Source: Halorientalis sp. LT38
GTDB lineage: Archaea > Halobacteriota > Halobacteria > Halobacteriales > Haloarculaceae
Direction: 5' to 3'
Length of the DNA stretch: 64,000 nt
Assembly (NCBI RefSeq): GCF_037031225.1
Contig: NZ_JAYEZN010000001.1
Span: 434,001-498,000 of the forward strand
Shown: in pieces, positions 23,348-33,131 of the stretch
Numbering within the stretch: the first letter of the stretch is position 1
Layout of the letters: every line of letters begins with the position of its first letter
Translations under genes and position numbers: made by a program
Notes under the pieces: generated by a model
What the model was told of the DNA's origin: nothing
Databases searched by the model: none
The model's input: the letters and a program-made list of their open reading frames with translations, nothing else

Positions 23348-24772
23348 ATGCGCATCCACTGGCACCGGCGGGACCTGCGCGGGGCCGACAATCGCGGGCT
23401 CCGCGCCGCCGCCGCGGCCGCTGCCGAGGACGAGACCGGCGGCGTTCGCCCGGTGTTCGTCTTCGATCCCGACGTGCTGACCCACGCCGGACCGCCGCGG
23501 GTCGCGTTCATGCTCGACGCCCTGTCCTCTCTCAGGACGTGGTACCGCGAGCGCGGGAGCGACCTGCTCGTCCGCCACGGTGATCCCCGGGAGGTGATTC
23601 CGGCCCTGGCCGACGAGTTCGACGCCGACGGCGTGATCTGGAACGCCGACTACTCCGGGCTGTCGGCCGAACGGGACGCCGCAGTCCGGCGGGCCCTCGC
23701 CGACGACGGCGTCGCCCGGCAGTCCGTTCACGACGCCGTGTTCCACGAACCCGGGTCGATCACGACCAACGACGGGGACCCCTACAAGGTGTTCACCTAC
23801 TTCTCGAAGAAGTGGCACGATCGGCCGAAGTCCGAGCCCTACGAGGCCCCGCAGGCAGCGGAACTGGTCGAATTCCGCGACGACGAACCGCTCCCGTCGC
23901 TGGCGGATCTGGGGTTCGACCCGCCGGAGGCCGACGTGCCGCCAGCGAGTCCGGAAGCCGCGCGGGACCGCCTCACGGAGTTCTGCGACGAGGACGTCTA
24001 CCGCTACGGCGAGCGTCGGGACTACCCCGCCGACGAGTGTACGTCCCGGCTCTCTGCCCACCTCAAGTGGGGCACCATCGGGATCCGGGAGGTCTACGAG
24101 GAGACAGAGGCGGCGAAGTTCGCCGTCCAGGACGGGAGCCCGGAGGCCGAATCGGTCCGGGAGTTCCAGGATCAACTGGCCTGGCGGGAGTTCTACACGC
24201 AGGTGCTGTTCTACAATCCCGGGGCGGTGACCGAGAACTACAAATCCTACGAGCGACCGATCGAGTGGCGTGACGATCCGGAGGCCCTGCAGGCCTGGAA
24301 GGACGGCGAGACGGGGTATCCCATCGTCGACGCCGGGATGCGCCAGCTCCGGGAAGAGGCGTACATGCACAATCGCGTCCGGATGCTCGTCGCCGCCTTC
24401 CTGACGAAGGACCTCCTGCTCGACTGGCGCGAGGGGTACGCCTGGTTCCGGGAGAAACTGGTCGACCACGACACGGGAAACGACAACGGCGGCTGGCAGT
24501 GGGCGGCCTCCACGGGGACCGACGCCCAGCCGTACTTCCGGATCTTCAACCCGACGACGCAGGGGGAACGCTACGATCCAGAGGCCGAGTACATCCAGCA
24601 TTACGTCCCCGAACTCCGGGACGTCGACCCAGCCGTGATCCACGACTGGCCGGACCTCTCGCCCGCCGAGCGCGAGCGAGCGGCCCCGGCGTACCCCGAC
24701 CCCATCGTCGACCACGGCGAGCGACGCGAACGGGCCATCGAGATGTTCGAGCGAGCGCGCGGCGACGCCTAG
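23348..24772 (+). CDS. phr: Class I CPD-type DNA photolyase
   Basis: The 474-residue protein has the N-terminal photolyase domain (MRIHWHRRDLRGADNRGL onward) and the FAD-binding domain with the hallmark HNRVRMLVAAFLTKDLLLDWREG (about residues 336-360) and GGWQWAASTGTDAQPYFRIFNP (about 382-403). It repairs UV-induced cyclobutane pyrimidine dimers with light. The WKDGETGYPIVDAGMRQL segment includes residues contacting the lesion. It is followed by superoxide dismutase on the same strand, an arrangement also described in Halobacterium. Confidence 0.92.
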   Translation: MRIHWHRRDLRGADNRGLRAAAAAAAEDETGGVRPVFVFDPDVLTHAGPPRVAFMLDALSSLRTWYRERGSDLLVRHGDPREVIPALADEFDADGVIWNADYSGLSAERDAAVRRALADDGVARQSVHDAVFHEPGSITTNDGDPYKVFTYFSKKWHDRPKSEPYEAPQAAELVEFRDDEPLPSLADLGFDPPEADVPPASPEAARDRLTEFCDEDVYRYGERRDYPADECTSRLSAHLKWGTIGIREVYEETEAAKFAVQDGSPEAESVREFQDQLAWREFYTQVLFYNPGAVTENYKSYERPIEWRDDPEALQAWKDGETGYPIVDAGMRQLREEAYMHNRVRMLVAAFLTKDLLLDWREGYAWFREKLVDHDTGNDNGGWQWAASTGTDAQPYFRIFNPTTQGERYDPEAEYIQHYVPELRDVDPAVIHDWPDLSPAERERAAPAYPDPIVDHGERRERAIEMFERARGDA

Positions 24773-24914
24773 CCACTCGGGGCGTCAGCCGCTGCGCAAC
24801 TCTGTGCGACGAGGACGGCGCCACCTAGCCACAAACGGTTACGAAAACTCGGGTTCTTGCACGATACCCACCGCCTTCTAAACCTTTAACAGGAGCCCAG
24901 CCGACTACCGAACT

Positions 24915-24921
24915 GGAGGAG
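24915..24921 (+). promoter_or_regulatory. Ribosome binding site of superoxide dismutase
   Basis: GGAGGAG lies 6 bases before the ATG at 24928. A strong Shine-Dalgarno is unusual here, where most promoters look leaderless. A TATA-like ctaaaccttt (about 24878-24887) lies upstream, implying a short leader carrying this site. Confidence 0.65.
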
Positions 24922-24927
24922 ATTACT

Positions 24928-25533
24928 ATGCCCGAGAGATCTAACCCCGAACTGCCACCGCTACCGTACGACTACGACGCGCTCGAGCCCTCGATCAGCG
25001 AGCAGGTGCTCGAATGGCATCACGACACCCACCACCAGGGCTACGTGAACGGCCTCGAGAGCGCCGAGGAGACCCTCGCCGAGAACCGCGAGAGCGGTGA
25101 CTTCGGCAGCTCCGGCGGTGCCATCCGCAACGTCACCCACAACGGCTGTGGCCACTATCTCCACACGCTGTTCTGGGAGAACATGGACGAAAACGGCGGC
25201 GGCGAGCCGTCCGGCGACCTCGCCGACCGAATCGAAGAAGACTTCGGCTCCTACGAGGGCTGGAAGGGCGAGTTCGAGGCCGCTGCCGGCGCCGCCGGTG
25301 GCTGGGCCCTGCTGGTCTACGACCCGGTCGCCGACCAGTTGCGCAACCTCGTCGTCGACAAGCACGACCAGGGTGCGCTCTGGGGGAGCCATCCGATCCT
25401 GGCGCTGGACGTCTGGGAGCACTCCTACTACTACGACTACGGTCCCGACCGCGGCAGCTTCATCGACGGCTTCTTCGACGTCGTCGACTGGGACAACGTC
25501 GCACAGCAGTACGAGAAGGCCATCTCGCAGTAG
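24928..25533 (+). CDS. sod: Superoxide dismutase (Mn/Fe family)
   Basis: The 201-residue protein has all four metal ligands of the family: His in the N-terminal HHDTHHQGYV region, His in NGCGHYLHTLFWENM, and Asp and His in LDVWEHSYYYDYG. It converts superoxide to oxygen and hydrogen peroxide in the cytoplasm. Haloarchaeal enzymes of this type usually use manganese. It is preceded by its own TATA-like element and a strong ribosome binding site. Confidence 0.95.
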   Translation: MPERSNPELPPLPYDYDALEPSISEQVLEWHHDTHHQGYVNGLESAEETLAENRESGDFGSSGGAIRNVTHNGCGHYLHTLFWENMDENGGGEPSGDLADRIEEDFGSYEGWKGEFEAAAGAAGGWALLVYDPVADQLRNLVVDKHDQGALWGSHPILALDVWEHSYYYDYGPDRGSFIDGFFDVVDWDNVAQQYEKAISQ

Positions 25534-25680
25534 CGCCGTAGTCGAAACCGACTCGTTTTTTCACCGACCGTCGCGCCCCCGAGCGGCCGCGCTGCCGTGT
25601 AAAGGAGGGACGGCGACGACCACGCCGTGCGTCGCCACTGTATCGGATCGAGCCCGAAAAAGCGGTTCCCGAGTGCGAGG

Positions 25681-27444
25681 TCAGAACAGACCCGGGAAGA
25701 GAACGTAGCTGAACAGCATGGTCAGGATGCCGACCATGAACGCGTAGTAGGCCAACGGGATGAGGTTCAGCCGCATCACCCGGCCCTCCTGGCCGACGAG
25801 GCCGACCGTCGCCACGGCGGCGACGACGTTGTGGACGGCCACGAGGTTCCCGATGGCGCCACCGACGGCCTGTGCGCCGACGATGATCTGGGTCGGGAGG
25901 CCCAGTTGCTGAGCGGCCTCGAACTGGAAGCCGCTGAAGGTGATGTTCGAGACGGTGTTCGAGCCAGCCATCGCGGCACCGAGCGCGCCGATGAGCGACG
26001 CGACGAACGGGTAGGCCGGGCCGAGCAGGTCGGCCGTGGCCGTCGCGAGCACGACGATCATGCTCCCCGCCTCGGGTGCGCCGGGTGAGAGCCCGGAGTT
26101 GAGCATGACCTGCACCATCGCGATGACGAAGACCAGTGCGATAAAGGGCGCGACGATCTTCCGGAAGGTCTCGGCCCAAGCGGCCTTGACCTGATTCCCG
26201 GACATCCCGAAGATGGGGATGGCGAGGATGGCGCTGATCATCAGCCAGAAGCCGGGCACACTCACCCAGCCGATGGTGTTGCCGAGCGACGTGCCGAGGA
26301 TCTCCTGCCAGCCGACGACGATGCCCAGGGTCACGTTGCCCAGATCCACGCCGAAGGCCGGGTTCGAGATCGCGCTACTGATCTGCGGGATCGCGCGCGT
26401 GACGACCAGCAGTACGACGAGCAGGACGTACGGCGACCACGCTTTCAGCAGCGACATCTCGGATCGGGCGCTCCTGCCGCCGTCGGTGACGGCCGAGTTG
26501 CCGGAGACGCCGCGCTGCCCGGGTTCGATGGTCCCGACCCAGTGGTCGGGCCACTCCTCGCGTGGCGGGAAGTCCCACTCCGAATCCGGGACCAGGTAGC
26601 CCATGCGGAGGGCGGTGACGGTGATCGCGCCGCCGACCATCGAACCGATGAGACTCGGGAACTCGGCGGTGATGAACCAGGCCGAGAGCCAGTAGGGCAC
26701 TGCGAAGGCGATCCCCGCGAACAGACAGAGGGGCGCGACTTCCCAGGCCGGTTTCAGCGAGCGGTCCTCACCGCCGAAGAAGTAGACGACCATCCCGACG
26801 GCGAACAGCGGCATCACGAAGCCGACCAGGGAGTGGTAGGTCGCCGCCCACGCCGCGACCTGGTTGGAGTACTCGGTCACCGTGTAGCCGCCGGCCCCGA
26901 TGGCCTCGCCGAAGCCCGCGGAGGAGAGCGGGTCCCGGATCCCGACGACGATCGGCGTCCCGACCGCGCCGTAGGTGACGGCGATGATGTGCCCGATGAT
27001 GGCGGCCACGACCGCGGCCAGGGCCGGGAAGCCGAGGCCGAGCATCAGCGGTGCGACGACGGCCGCGGGCGTCCCGAACCCGGCCGCACCCTCGATGAAC
27101 GTCGCGAGGAAGAAGCCGATCAGGACGATCTGGACGCGGCGGTCGTCGCTCACCGTCGCGAACCCCCGGTTGATGCGTTCGAACGCGCCCGCCTCCATCA
27201 GCGTGTACAGGAGCAAGAGCGCGCCGAAGACGATCCAGAGGATCTCGATCGCAGTCATGGCGCCGACGATCGACGCCGCCGCCAGCCAGTCCGGCGGCAT
27301 GTTCCAGACGAAGAAGCCGACGATCAACGCTGATATCCAGGCGATCGGCATCGCTCGCGTCGCCGGCCAGAGGAACCCGACCAGCAACACGCCGGCGATC
27401 ACCAGCGGAAGTGCCGCGATCAGCGTCTCTACGGTGGTTACCAT
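25681..27444 (-). CDS. lctP: L-lactate permease (LctP/LutP family)
   Basis: The 587-residue membrane protein has about 13-14 hydrophobic helices and family landmarks: FLATFIEGAAGFGTPAAVVAPLMLGLGFPALAA (about residues 113-145), YGAVGTPIVVGI, and near the C-terminus LIGALGAAMAGSNTVSNITFSGFQFEAAQ. It imports lactate (and related 2-hydroxy acids) with protons or another cation. It is divergent from the large FAD/Fe-S lactate dehydrogenase-like gene, which supports the substrate. A TATA-like tttatatt (minus strand, about 27540-27548) implies a leader of about 70 bases. Confidence 0.9.
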   Translation of the reverse strand: MVTTVETLIAALPLVIAGVLLVGFLWPATRAMPIAWISALIVGFFVWNMPPDWLAAASIVGAMTAIEILWIVFGALLLLYTLMEAGAFERINRGFATVSDDRRVQIVLIGFFLATFIEGAAGFGTPAAVVAPLMLGLGFPALAAVVAAIIGHIIAVTYGAVGTPIVVGIRDPLSSAGFGEAIGAGGYTVTEYSNQVAAWAATYHSLVGFVMPLFAVGMVVYFFGGEDRSLKPAWEVAPLCLFAGIAFAVPYWLSAWFITAEFPSLIGSMVGGAITVTALRMGYLVPDSEWDFPPREEWPDHWVGTIEPGQRGVSGNSAVTDGGRSARSEMSLLKAWSPYVLLVVLLVVTRAIPQISSAISNPAFGVDLGNVTLGIVVGWQEILGTSLGNTIGWVSVPGFWLMISAILAIPIFGMSGNQVKAAWAETFRKIVAPFIALVFVIAMVQVMLNSGLSPGAPEAGSMIVVLATATADLLGPAYPFVASLIGALGAAMAGSNTVSNITFSGFQFEAAQQLGLPTQIIVGAQAVGGAIGNLVAVHNVVAAVATVGLVGQEGRVMRLNLIPLAYYAFMVGILTMLFSYVLFPGLF

Positions 27445-27808
27445 GCGCTACCACCTCGTCGTCTCGGCGGTTCGTCCGTCCCGAAACCCGTGTGTAGGTG
27501 TGACAGTCCCATAGCCCACCAAACCCATGAAACCTATCGAATATAAAGTATGGTGATCATATTATATACGATTCAACGAACCGACGGTTTCGGCGGGAAT
27601 GCGGCCCCATCGGCGGCTGTCGAAATCACGGCGAAGGTTTGTCACCAGCCATACTATTTATTTTCTTACACGGTTGCCCGGTGCGGCCGGGCTGAGCGAT
27701 GCGGTTCGGTCTCAGCCGGAGGCGACGCGACAGTTCAGATTATTGATCTTGAAAAACTGATCTTTGCAGACAATAGCGTTTATTGGCGGTCGGCTCCGAC
27801 CCGAGCCT
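27445..27808. other. 364-bp divergent promoter region of the lactate genes
   Basis: No gene is seen. The region is AT-rich by local standards, with several TATA-like islands: ttatatt (minus, about 27540-27548), catattatatac (about 27559-27570), ctatttatttt (about 27654-27664) and gtttatt (27778-27784, 25-30 bases before the dehydrogenase ATG). More than one promoter, or binding sites for regulators, may be present. Confidence 0.55.
27778..27784 (+). promoter_or_regulatory. TATA-like element of the FAD/Fe-S dehydrogenase
   Basis: gtttatt centred about 28 bases before the ATG at 27809 fits a leaderless haloarchaeal promoter and supports that start over the in-frame ATG at 27764. Confidence 0.5.
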
Positions 27809-30800
27809 ATGGGTACGAATCACCAGAATCCGATAGAACGCCCGGCCGATCCGCCGGGGGATCCGTCGGACCTCGCCAGGGAGCCAGACGTGGCCGAGGA
27901 CGAGTACGTCGAGCTGGCCGAAGCGCTCGACGAGGCCCTGTCTGGCGACGTTCGCTTCGACGAGTACGCACAGGTTCTGTACGCGACCGACGGGAGCATC
28001 TATCAGGCCCGTCCCGCCGGCGTCGTCTACCCGCGCGACATCGCCGACGTCCGTGCCGCGGTCCAGACGGCAGTCGAGCACGAGGTCCCGATCCTTCCCC
28101 GCGGTGCCGGGTCCTCGCTCGCCGGCCAGACGGTCGGACCGGGCTGTGTCGTCCTCGACATGTCCCGGCACATGGACGGACTGCTCGAGGTGGACCCCGA
28201 CGAGCAGTGGGCGCGCATCCAGCCCGGCATCGTCCAGGACGACCTCGAAGACGAACTCACCGAACACGGCCTGAAGTTCGCGCCAGACCCGGCCTCCTCC
28301 GGGCGCGCGACGGTCGGCGGCGGGATCGGGAACAACTCGACCGGCGCCCACTCCGTCCGGTACGGCATCACCGACGCCTACACCGAGGAGGTCAAGGCGG
28401 TCCTGCCCGACGGATCGATGCTCCACGCACGCGAGATCGTTCTCGACAGCGAGGAGTACGAACAGATCGTCTCCCGCGACGACCGCGAAGCCGAGATCTA
28501 TCGTACCGTGCGGGCGGCCGTCGAGGACAACCAGGAGGAGATCGACTCCCGCTATCCCGAACTCAAGCGCCGCGTCTCCGGGTACAACCTCGACCGGCTG
28601 ATCTACGAGAACGAGGACGGCCAGGAGGTCATCAACCTCGCGAAACTCTACGTCGGCAGCGAAGGGACCCTCGGCGTCATCGTCGAGGCCAAGGTCGGCC
28701 TCGTCACCGTTCCCGAGGAGACCGCCCTCGCCCTCTACTGCTTCGAGGACCTCGTCGACGCGATGTCGGCCGTCCCCGAGGCGCTCGAATTCGAGGTCAG
28801 CGCCGTCGAGTTGATGGACGACGAGGTGTTCCGCCTCGCCGCCGAGTCCGACGGCTACAGCGAGTACGTCGAACCGATCCCCGAGGGGACGGCGGCGGCG
28901 CTCATGCTCGAGTTCGACTCCGAACTCGTCGACGACTTCGAAGGCGCCATCGCCGAGACCAACGACTACTTCGTCGACAACGGGGACGCCTTCGACGTCA
29001 TCGAGGCCTACACGGACGAGGACCAGGCCGACATCTGGAAGCTCCGGAAGGCGGCGATCCCGCTGCTGATGAGCCTGCAGGGCGACCCCAAGCCCTACCC
29101 GTTCATCGAGGACGCGACCGTCCCGCCGGAGGAACTGGCCGAGTACGTCGTCGAGTTCGAGGAGGTGCTTGAGGACCACGACACCTCCGCGGCCTACTTC
29201 GCCCACGCCGGGAGCGGGACGCTCCACATCCGGCCCATCCTCAACCTGAAGACCGAGAACGACATCGAGAAGATGCACTCCATCACCGAGGACGTGACGG
29301 ACCTCGTCCTCGACCACCACGGCGCCTTCTCCGGCGAACACGGCGACGGGATGGCCCGGACGGAGTTCAACCCGAAGATGTACGGAGAGGACCTCTGGAC
29401 GGCCTTCAAGGAGGTCAAGACCGCCTTCGACCCCGACTGGTACATGCACCCGGGCAACGTCGTCTACCGGAAAAGTCCCTCGGACCCCGGCCCGGACAGC
29501 GACCGGGGCGTCGGTGCGGACATGCGCGAGAACCTCCGCTACGGCGCGCAGTACCAGTCGCTGGAACCGCAGACGAAACTCGACTTCGACGACGAGGGCG
29601 GGTTCTCCCACCTCGTCGAACTCTGTAACGGCTGTGGCACCTGTCGCGAGACCGGCTCCGACGTGATGTGTCCCACCTTCCGGGCCTCCCGCGAGGAGAT
29701 CCAGGCCACCCGCGGCCGCGCGAACATGTTGCGAGCCGCGATCAGCGGCGAACTCCCCGAGGAAGAGATATACAGCGACCGCTTCCAGTCGGAGGTGCTC
29801 GACCTCTGTGTCGGCTGCAAGGGCTGTAAGTCCGACTGCCCGACCGGCGTCGACCTGGCGAAGCTCAAAGCCGAGGTCAAACACGACTACCACCAGGAGA
29901 AGGGCACGAGCATCCGCTCGCGGCTGTTCGGCAACATCGACACCGTGTCGGCCATCGGGAGCAAGCTCGCACCCCTCTCGAACGCCGCGCAGAACCTCCC
30001 CGGCTCGGGTCTGGTCGCCGAGAAGGTCATGGGCATCGCGCCCGAGCGCGACCTGCCGAAGTTCAGCGGTGAGACGCTCGAAGACTGGTTCGCCGCACGG
30101 GGCGGCGCACAGGTGCCCATGGACGAGGCCGAGGACACCGTGCTGCTCTTCCCGGACACGTTCACCAACTACAGCTACACCGAACCCGGGAAGGCCGCCA
30201 TCGAGGTGCTGGAGGCCGCGGACGTCCACGTCCAGGTGCTCGACAGCGACGAGATCGCACCGAGCGGTCGCGCGGCCTTCTCGATGGGCCTGCTCGACGA
30301 GGCCCACGACCGGGCGCGGACCAACCTGGAGGCGCTCGGGCCGATGGTCGAGGACGGCTGGTCCGTCCTGTTCATCGAGCCCTCGGACGCCGTCATGTTC
30401 CAGGACGAGTACCTGGACCTGCTCGACGACGACCGCGTCGAGGACCTGGCGGTCTCGGCCTACGGCGTCTCCGAGTACCTGCACACCTTCGCCGTCTACG
30501 ACCGGATGACCTTCGACGGAGCGAGCGACCACCTCGTCTACCACGGCCACTGTAACCAGAAGGCGCTGAACCGCGACTTCCACGCCGCGGCCGCGCTCCG
30601 CGAGGCCGGCTACGAGGTCGACCACCTCGATTCCTCGTGCTGTGGCATGGCCGGCTCCTTCGGCTACGAGGCCGAACACTACGAGCTCTCGAAGGCCATC
30701 GGCGAGATCCTCTACGACCAGATCGAGTCGAGCGACGGCGACACCGTCGTCGCGCCCGGTGCGTCCTGCCGCTCGCAGCTCTCGGACGAGGACTTCGAGG

Positions 30801-30850
30801 GCGAGCACCCGCCCCACCCCGTCGAGAAGGTCCGCGACGCGCTGGCCTGA
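27809..30850 (+). CDS. FAD-linked oxidase fused to Fe-S and CCG domains (D-lactate dehydrogenase type)
   Basis: The 1013-residue protein joins three parts: an FAD-binding PCMH domain (about residues 50-260, with PRGAGSSLAGQTVGPGCVVLDMSRHM), an FAD-oxidase C-terminal domain (about 270-530, ending HGDGMARTEFNPKMYG), and a GlpC-like part with two [4Fe-4S] motifs (CNGCGTCRETGSDVMCPTF and CVGCKGCKSDCPTG) and cysteine-rich CCG segments (HGHCNQKAL, DSSCCGMAGSFGYE). It oxidises a 2-hydroxy acid, most likely D-lactate, and passes electrons to the quinone pool. The divergent lactate permease supports this. The start at 27809 is chosen over 27764 by the TATA spacing. Glycolate remains an alternative substrate. 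Confidence 0.88.
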   Translation: MGTNHQNPIERPADPPGDPSDLAREPDVAEDEYVELAEALDEALSGDVRFDEYAQVLYATDGSIYQARPAGVVYPRDIADVRAAVQTAVEHEVPILPRGAGSSLAGQTVGPGCVVLDMSRHMDGLLEVDPDEQWARIQPGIVQDDLEDELTEHGLKFAPDPASSGRATVGGGIGNNSTGAHSVRYGITDAYTEEVKAVLPDGSMLHAREIVLDSEEYEQIVSRDDREAEIYRTVRAAVEDNQEEIDSRYPELKRRVSGYNLDRLIYENEDGQEVINLAKLYVGSEGTLGVIVEAKVGLVTVPEETALALYCFEDLVDAMSAVPEALEFEVSAVELMDDEVFRLAAESDGYSEYVEPIPEGTAAALMLEFDSELVDDFEGAIAETNDYFVDNGDAFDVIEAYTDEDQADIWKLRKAAIPLLMSLQGDPKPYPFIEDATVPPEELAEYVVEFEEVLEDHDTSAAYFAHAGSGTLHIRPILNLKTENDIEKMHSITEDVTDLVLDHHGAFSGEHGDGMARTEFNPKMYGEDLWTAFKEVKTAFDPDWYMHPGNVVYRKSPSDPGPDSDRGVGADMRENLRYGAQYQSLEPQTKLDFDDEGGFSHLVELCNGCGTCRETGSDVMCPTFRASREEIQATRGRANMLRAAISGELPEEEIYSDRFQSEVLDLCVGCKGCKSDCPTGVDLAKLKAEVKHDYHQEKGTSIRSRLFGNIDTVSAIGSKLAPLSNAAQNLPGSGLVAEKVMGIAPERDLPKFSGETLEDWFAARGGAQVPMDEAEDTVLLFPDTFTNYSYTEPGKAAIEVLEAADVHVQVLDSDEIAPSGRAAFSMGLLDEAHDRARTNLEALGPMVEDGWSVLFIEPSDAVMFQDEYLDLLDDDRVEDLAVSAYGVSEYLHTFAVYDRMTFDGASDHLVYHGHCNQKALNRDFHAAAALREAGYEVDHLDSSCCGMAGSFGYEAEHYELSKAIGEILYDQIESSDGDTVVAPGASCRSQLSDEDFEGEHPPHPVEKVRDALA

Positions 30851-30867
30851 GGGCGCTTTTTCGCCAC

Positions 30868-30890
30868 TGACGCCCCGCCGCGGGGCGTCA
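30868..30890. terminator. Stem-loop after the lactate dehydrogenase-like gene
   Basis: Perfect 9-base arms (tgacgcccc and ggggcgtca) with a 5-base loop lie 18 bases past the stop. A short T run (ctttttc) precedes rather than follows it. It may end the transcript or serve as a boundary before the next promoter. Confidence 0.5.
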
Positions 30891-30923
30891 AACCTTTGAG
30901 CCTCCCCGGATCGAAGCTTTCCT

Positions 30924-32396
30924 ATGGAACTCCTGGGCGCCCAGGACTACTGGTACGTCCGGTTCCTGCTCCAGCGGGGCCTCGCCATTATCTACCTCGC
31001 TGCCTTCCTCGTCGCGGCCCGCCAGTTCCGGCCGCTGGCGGGCGAGGACGGCCTGCTCCCGATCGAGGAGTACGTCGAACACGCCACGTTCCGGGAGCGG
31101 CCGAGCATGTTCTACGTCGTTCCCTCGGATCGGGTGATCGGCGTCGCGGCGTGGGCCGGCGTCGGCCTCGCACTGTTGGCCCTGTTCGGCGTCCCCTACC
31201 TCCTTCCCGAGCCCTGGCCGATCGTCGCCTCGGTGGGCCTCTGGGCGGCGATGTGGGCGCTCTACCAGTCGTTCGTCAACGCCGGCCGGATATTCTACGG
31301 CTTCGGCTGGGAGTCGATGCTGCTCGAGACCGGCTTTCTCGCGATCTTCCTCGGCGCGGGATCGACGGGACCGCCGGTGCTCGTGATCTGGCTCGTCAAG
31401 TGGGTCCTCTTTCGCAACATGTTCGGCGCGGGGCTCATCAAGATCCGCGGCGACGACTGCTGGCGCGACCTGACCTGTCTCGATCATCACTACGAGACCC
31501 AGCCGATGCCCAACCCGCTGAGTCGGTTCGCCCACCACCTCCCCGACCGGTTCCACCGGGTCGAAGTGCTCGGGAACCACGTCGTCGAACTCGCGGTCCC
31601 CTTCCTCTACTTCGCACCCCAGCCCTACGCCGCGGTCGGCGGCGTCGCCACCATCGGCTTCCAGCTCTGGCTCATGCTGACCGGGAACTTCTCCTGGCTG
31701 AACGCCCTGACGATCGTCCAGGGGGTCGCGACGTTCAGCGACGGGGTGCTGACGAGACTGCTCCCGCTTCCCGAATCCGCGCCCGCGCCGACGCCGCTGC
31801 CGCTCTCGGTCGCGGCGGCCGGGCTCACCCTGCTCGTCCTCGCCATGAGCGTCCGGCCGGTCGTGAACGTGCTTTCCACCTCACAGGTGATGAACACGTC
31901 CTTCGACCCGCTCCACCTGGTCAACACCTACGGCGCCTTCGGCTCGATCACGAAGAACCGCTACCAATTGATCGTTGAAGGCACACGAGCCAGCGACCCC
32001 ACCGAAGACGACTGGCAGCCCTACGAGTTCTACGGCCAGCCGGTCCGGACCGACGAGCGCCCGCCCCAGTGGGCGCCCTATCACCTCAGGCTGGACTGGC
32101 AGCTGTGGTTCGCGGCGATGCGACCGCGCCCCGGCCCGCGCCAGCGGTGGTTCACGGCCTTCCTGGCGGGACTCCTCGAAAACGATCCGGGCACGCTCTC
32201 GCTGATTCGGTGCAACCCGTTCCCGGATGCGCCCCCGGAACGGATCAGAGTGCGGCGATTCCGGTACGAGTTCACGACACCGGGGGAGCGCGCCGAGACC
32301 GGCGACTGGTGGACCAGGGAACTCGTCGGGACCTACGTCCAGCCCGTCTCGCGGTCGGATCTACGAGGCGGCATCGGTCGCCGGCGGATGCGGTGA
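30924..32396 (+). CDS. Lipase maturation factor family membrane protein
   Basis: The 490-residue protein has about eight hydrophobic helices in the first 320 residues and a polar C-terminal domain. It matches the LMF family by RFLLQRGLAIIYLAAFLVAARQF, KWVLFRNMFGAGLIKIRGDDCWRDLTCLDHHYETQPMPNPLSRF (about 165-208) and, near the end, PPQWAPYHLRLDWQLWFAA. In animals LMF1 helps lipases fold; the prokaryotic role is unknown. The convergent neighbour is a DCC thiol-disulfide protein; this pairing recurs near such membrane proteins. The protein sits in the cytoplasmic membrane. Confidence 0.85.
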   Translation: MELLGAQDYWYVRFLLQRGLAIIYLAAFLVAARQFRPLAGEDGLLPIEEYVEHATFRERPSMFYVVPSDRVIGVAAWAGVGLALLALFGVPYLLPEPWPIVASVGLWAAMWALYQSFVNAGRIFYGFGWESMLLETGFLAIFLGAGSTGPPVLVIWLVKWVLFRNMFGAGLIKIRGDDCWRDLTCLDHHYETQPMPNPLSRFAHHLPDRFHRVEVLGNHVVELAVPFLYFAPQPYAAVGGVATIGFQLWLMLTGNFSWLNALTIVQGVATFSDGVLTRLLPLPESAPAPTPLPLSVAAAGLTLLVLAMSVRPVVNVLSTSQVMNTSFDPLHLVNTYGAFGSITKNRYQLIVEGTRASDPTEDDWQPYEFYGQPVRTDERPPQWAPYHLRLDWQLWFAAMRPRPGPRQRWFTAFLAGLLENDPGTLSLIRCNPFPDAPPERIRVRRFRYEFTTPGERAETGDWWTRELVGTYVQPVSRSDLRGGIGRRRMR

Positions 32397-32414
32397 GCCG
32401 CCGGGAACGGCGGT

Positions 32415-32783
32415 TCAGACGACCCGCCGGACCGCGGAGACGGCCCGACTGACGAGCGGCCGGTTGTTCGCGATCCGGCGGTACCCCCACTCCCGGGCGG
32501 ACTCGTACGGGCCGACCCCGTCGAGTCGCTCGACGACGGGGCGGGCCGGTCGGCCCACGTCCGAGCGGACGAGCGCCTGCTCGATGGACGCCCCACAGGA
32601 GTAGACCCGGTCGTCGGTGACGAGGTGCGAGCACTCCTCGTAGTCGGCGGGGAGGCGCTCGCGGAGGTCGTCGTCCAGTTCGGAGAAGCCCACGATTTCG
32701 AGGTCCGACCGCGCGGCGACGAACTCCGCACTGTCGGTGCAGAACCCGCAGTCGTCGTCGTAGACGAGCGTCGCGTCGGCCAT
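32415..32783 (-). CDS. DCC-family thiol-disulfide oxidoreductase-like protein
   Basis: From the ATG at 32783 the 122-residue protein begins MADATLVYDDDCGFC with the family-defining DxxCxxC (C12, C15) in a thioredoxin-like fold. The DCC family is thought to act on thiols, but substrates are unknown. Two more Cys occur (EECSHL and YSCGAS). It converges on the lipase maturation factor gene with 18 bases between stops, so they are neighbours but not an operon. The frame extends three codons upstream to 32792. Confidence 0.82.
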   Translation of the reverse strand: MADATLVYDDDCGFCTDSAEFVAARSDLEIVGFSELDDDLRERLPADYEECSHLVTDDRVYSCGASIEQALVRSDVGRPARPVVERLDGVGPYESAREWGYRRIANNRPLVSRAVSAVRRVV

Positions 32784-32880
32784 ATTTCTCATTTGGCCCT
32801 CCAGCCACTAACGTTACCGCCCTCGACTGGCGGGGGCGGCGACCGTCACGCACATCTGGGACCGGAGTGGAGATTCGGTC

Positions 32881-33075
32881 ATGGAGCGGTTCGCGCCCGT
32901 CACCATCGAGCGGTTCGTCCGGGCCGTCGTCGCCGGCGGTCTGGCCCTCGTCGCGGGACTGTGGCTGACCGCCCTGTTCGCGCGCGGGACGACCGTCTGG
33001 CTCCTCGGCCTGGTGCTGGTGCTTTGCGGCCTGCTCGGTCTCGGCTGGGGTATCCGGAGCGAACTCGACACCTGA
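32881..33075 (+). CDS. 64-residue two-helix membrane protein
   Basis: The short protein has two hydrophobic helices (about residues 12-32 and 37-57) with a short charged loop and tails (MERFAPVTIERF at the start and IRSELDT at the end). No family is recognised with certainty; small haloarchaeal membrane proteins of this size and shape are common. It lies before the two-gene unit at 33132-34237 on the same strand. Confidence 0.6.
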   Translation: MERFAPVTIERFVRAVVAGGLALVAGLWLTALFARGTTVWLLGLVLVLCGLLGLGWGIRSELDT

Positions 33076-33131
33076 GCGCGGCCCCGGATCGAGACGGGAG
33101 GGTTTTGCCTGCGCGGGAGCAACCGGGAGCC

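Noticed and set aside
27550-29172. 540-codon plus-strand frame overlapping the lactate dehydrogenase-like gene
   Set aside because: Arg-rich shadow frame overlapping the promoter and the true coding frame.
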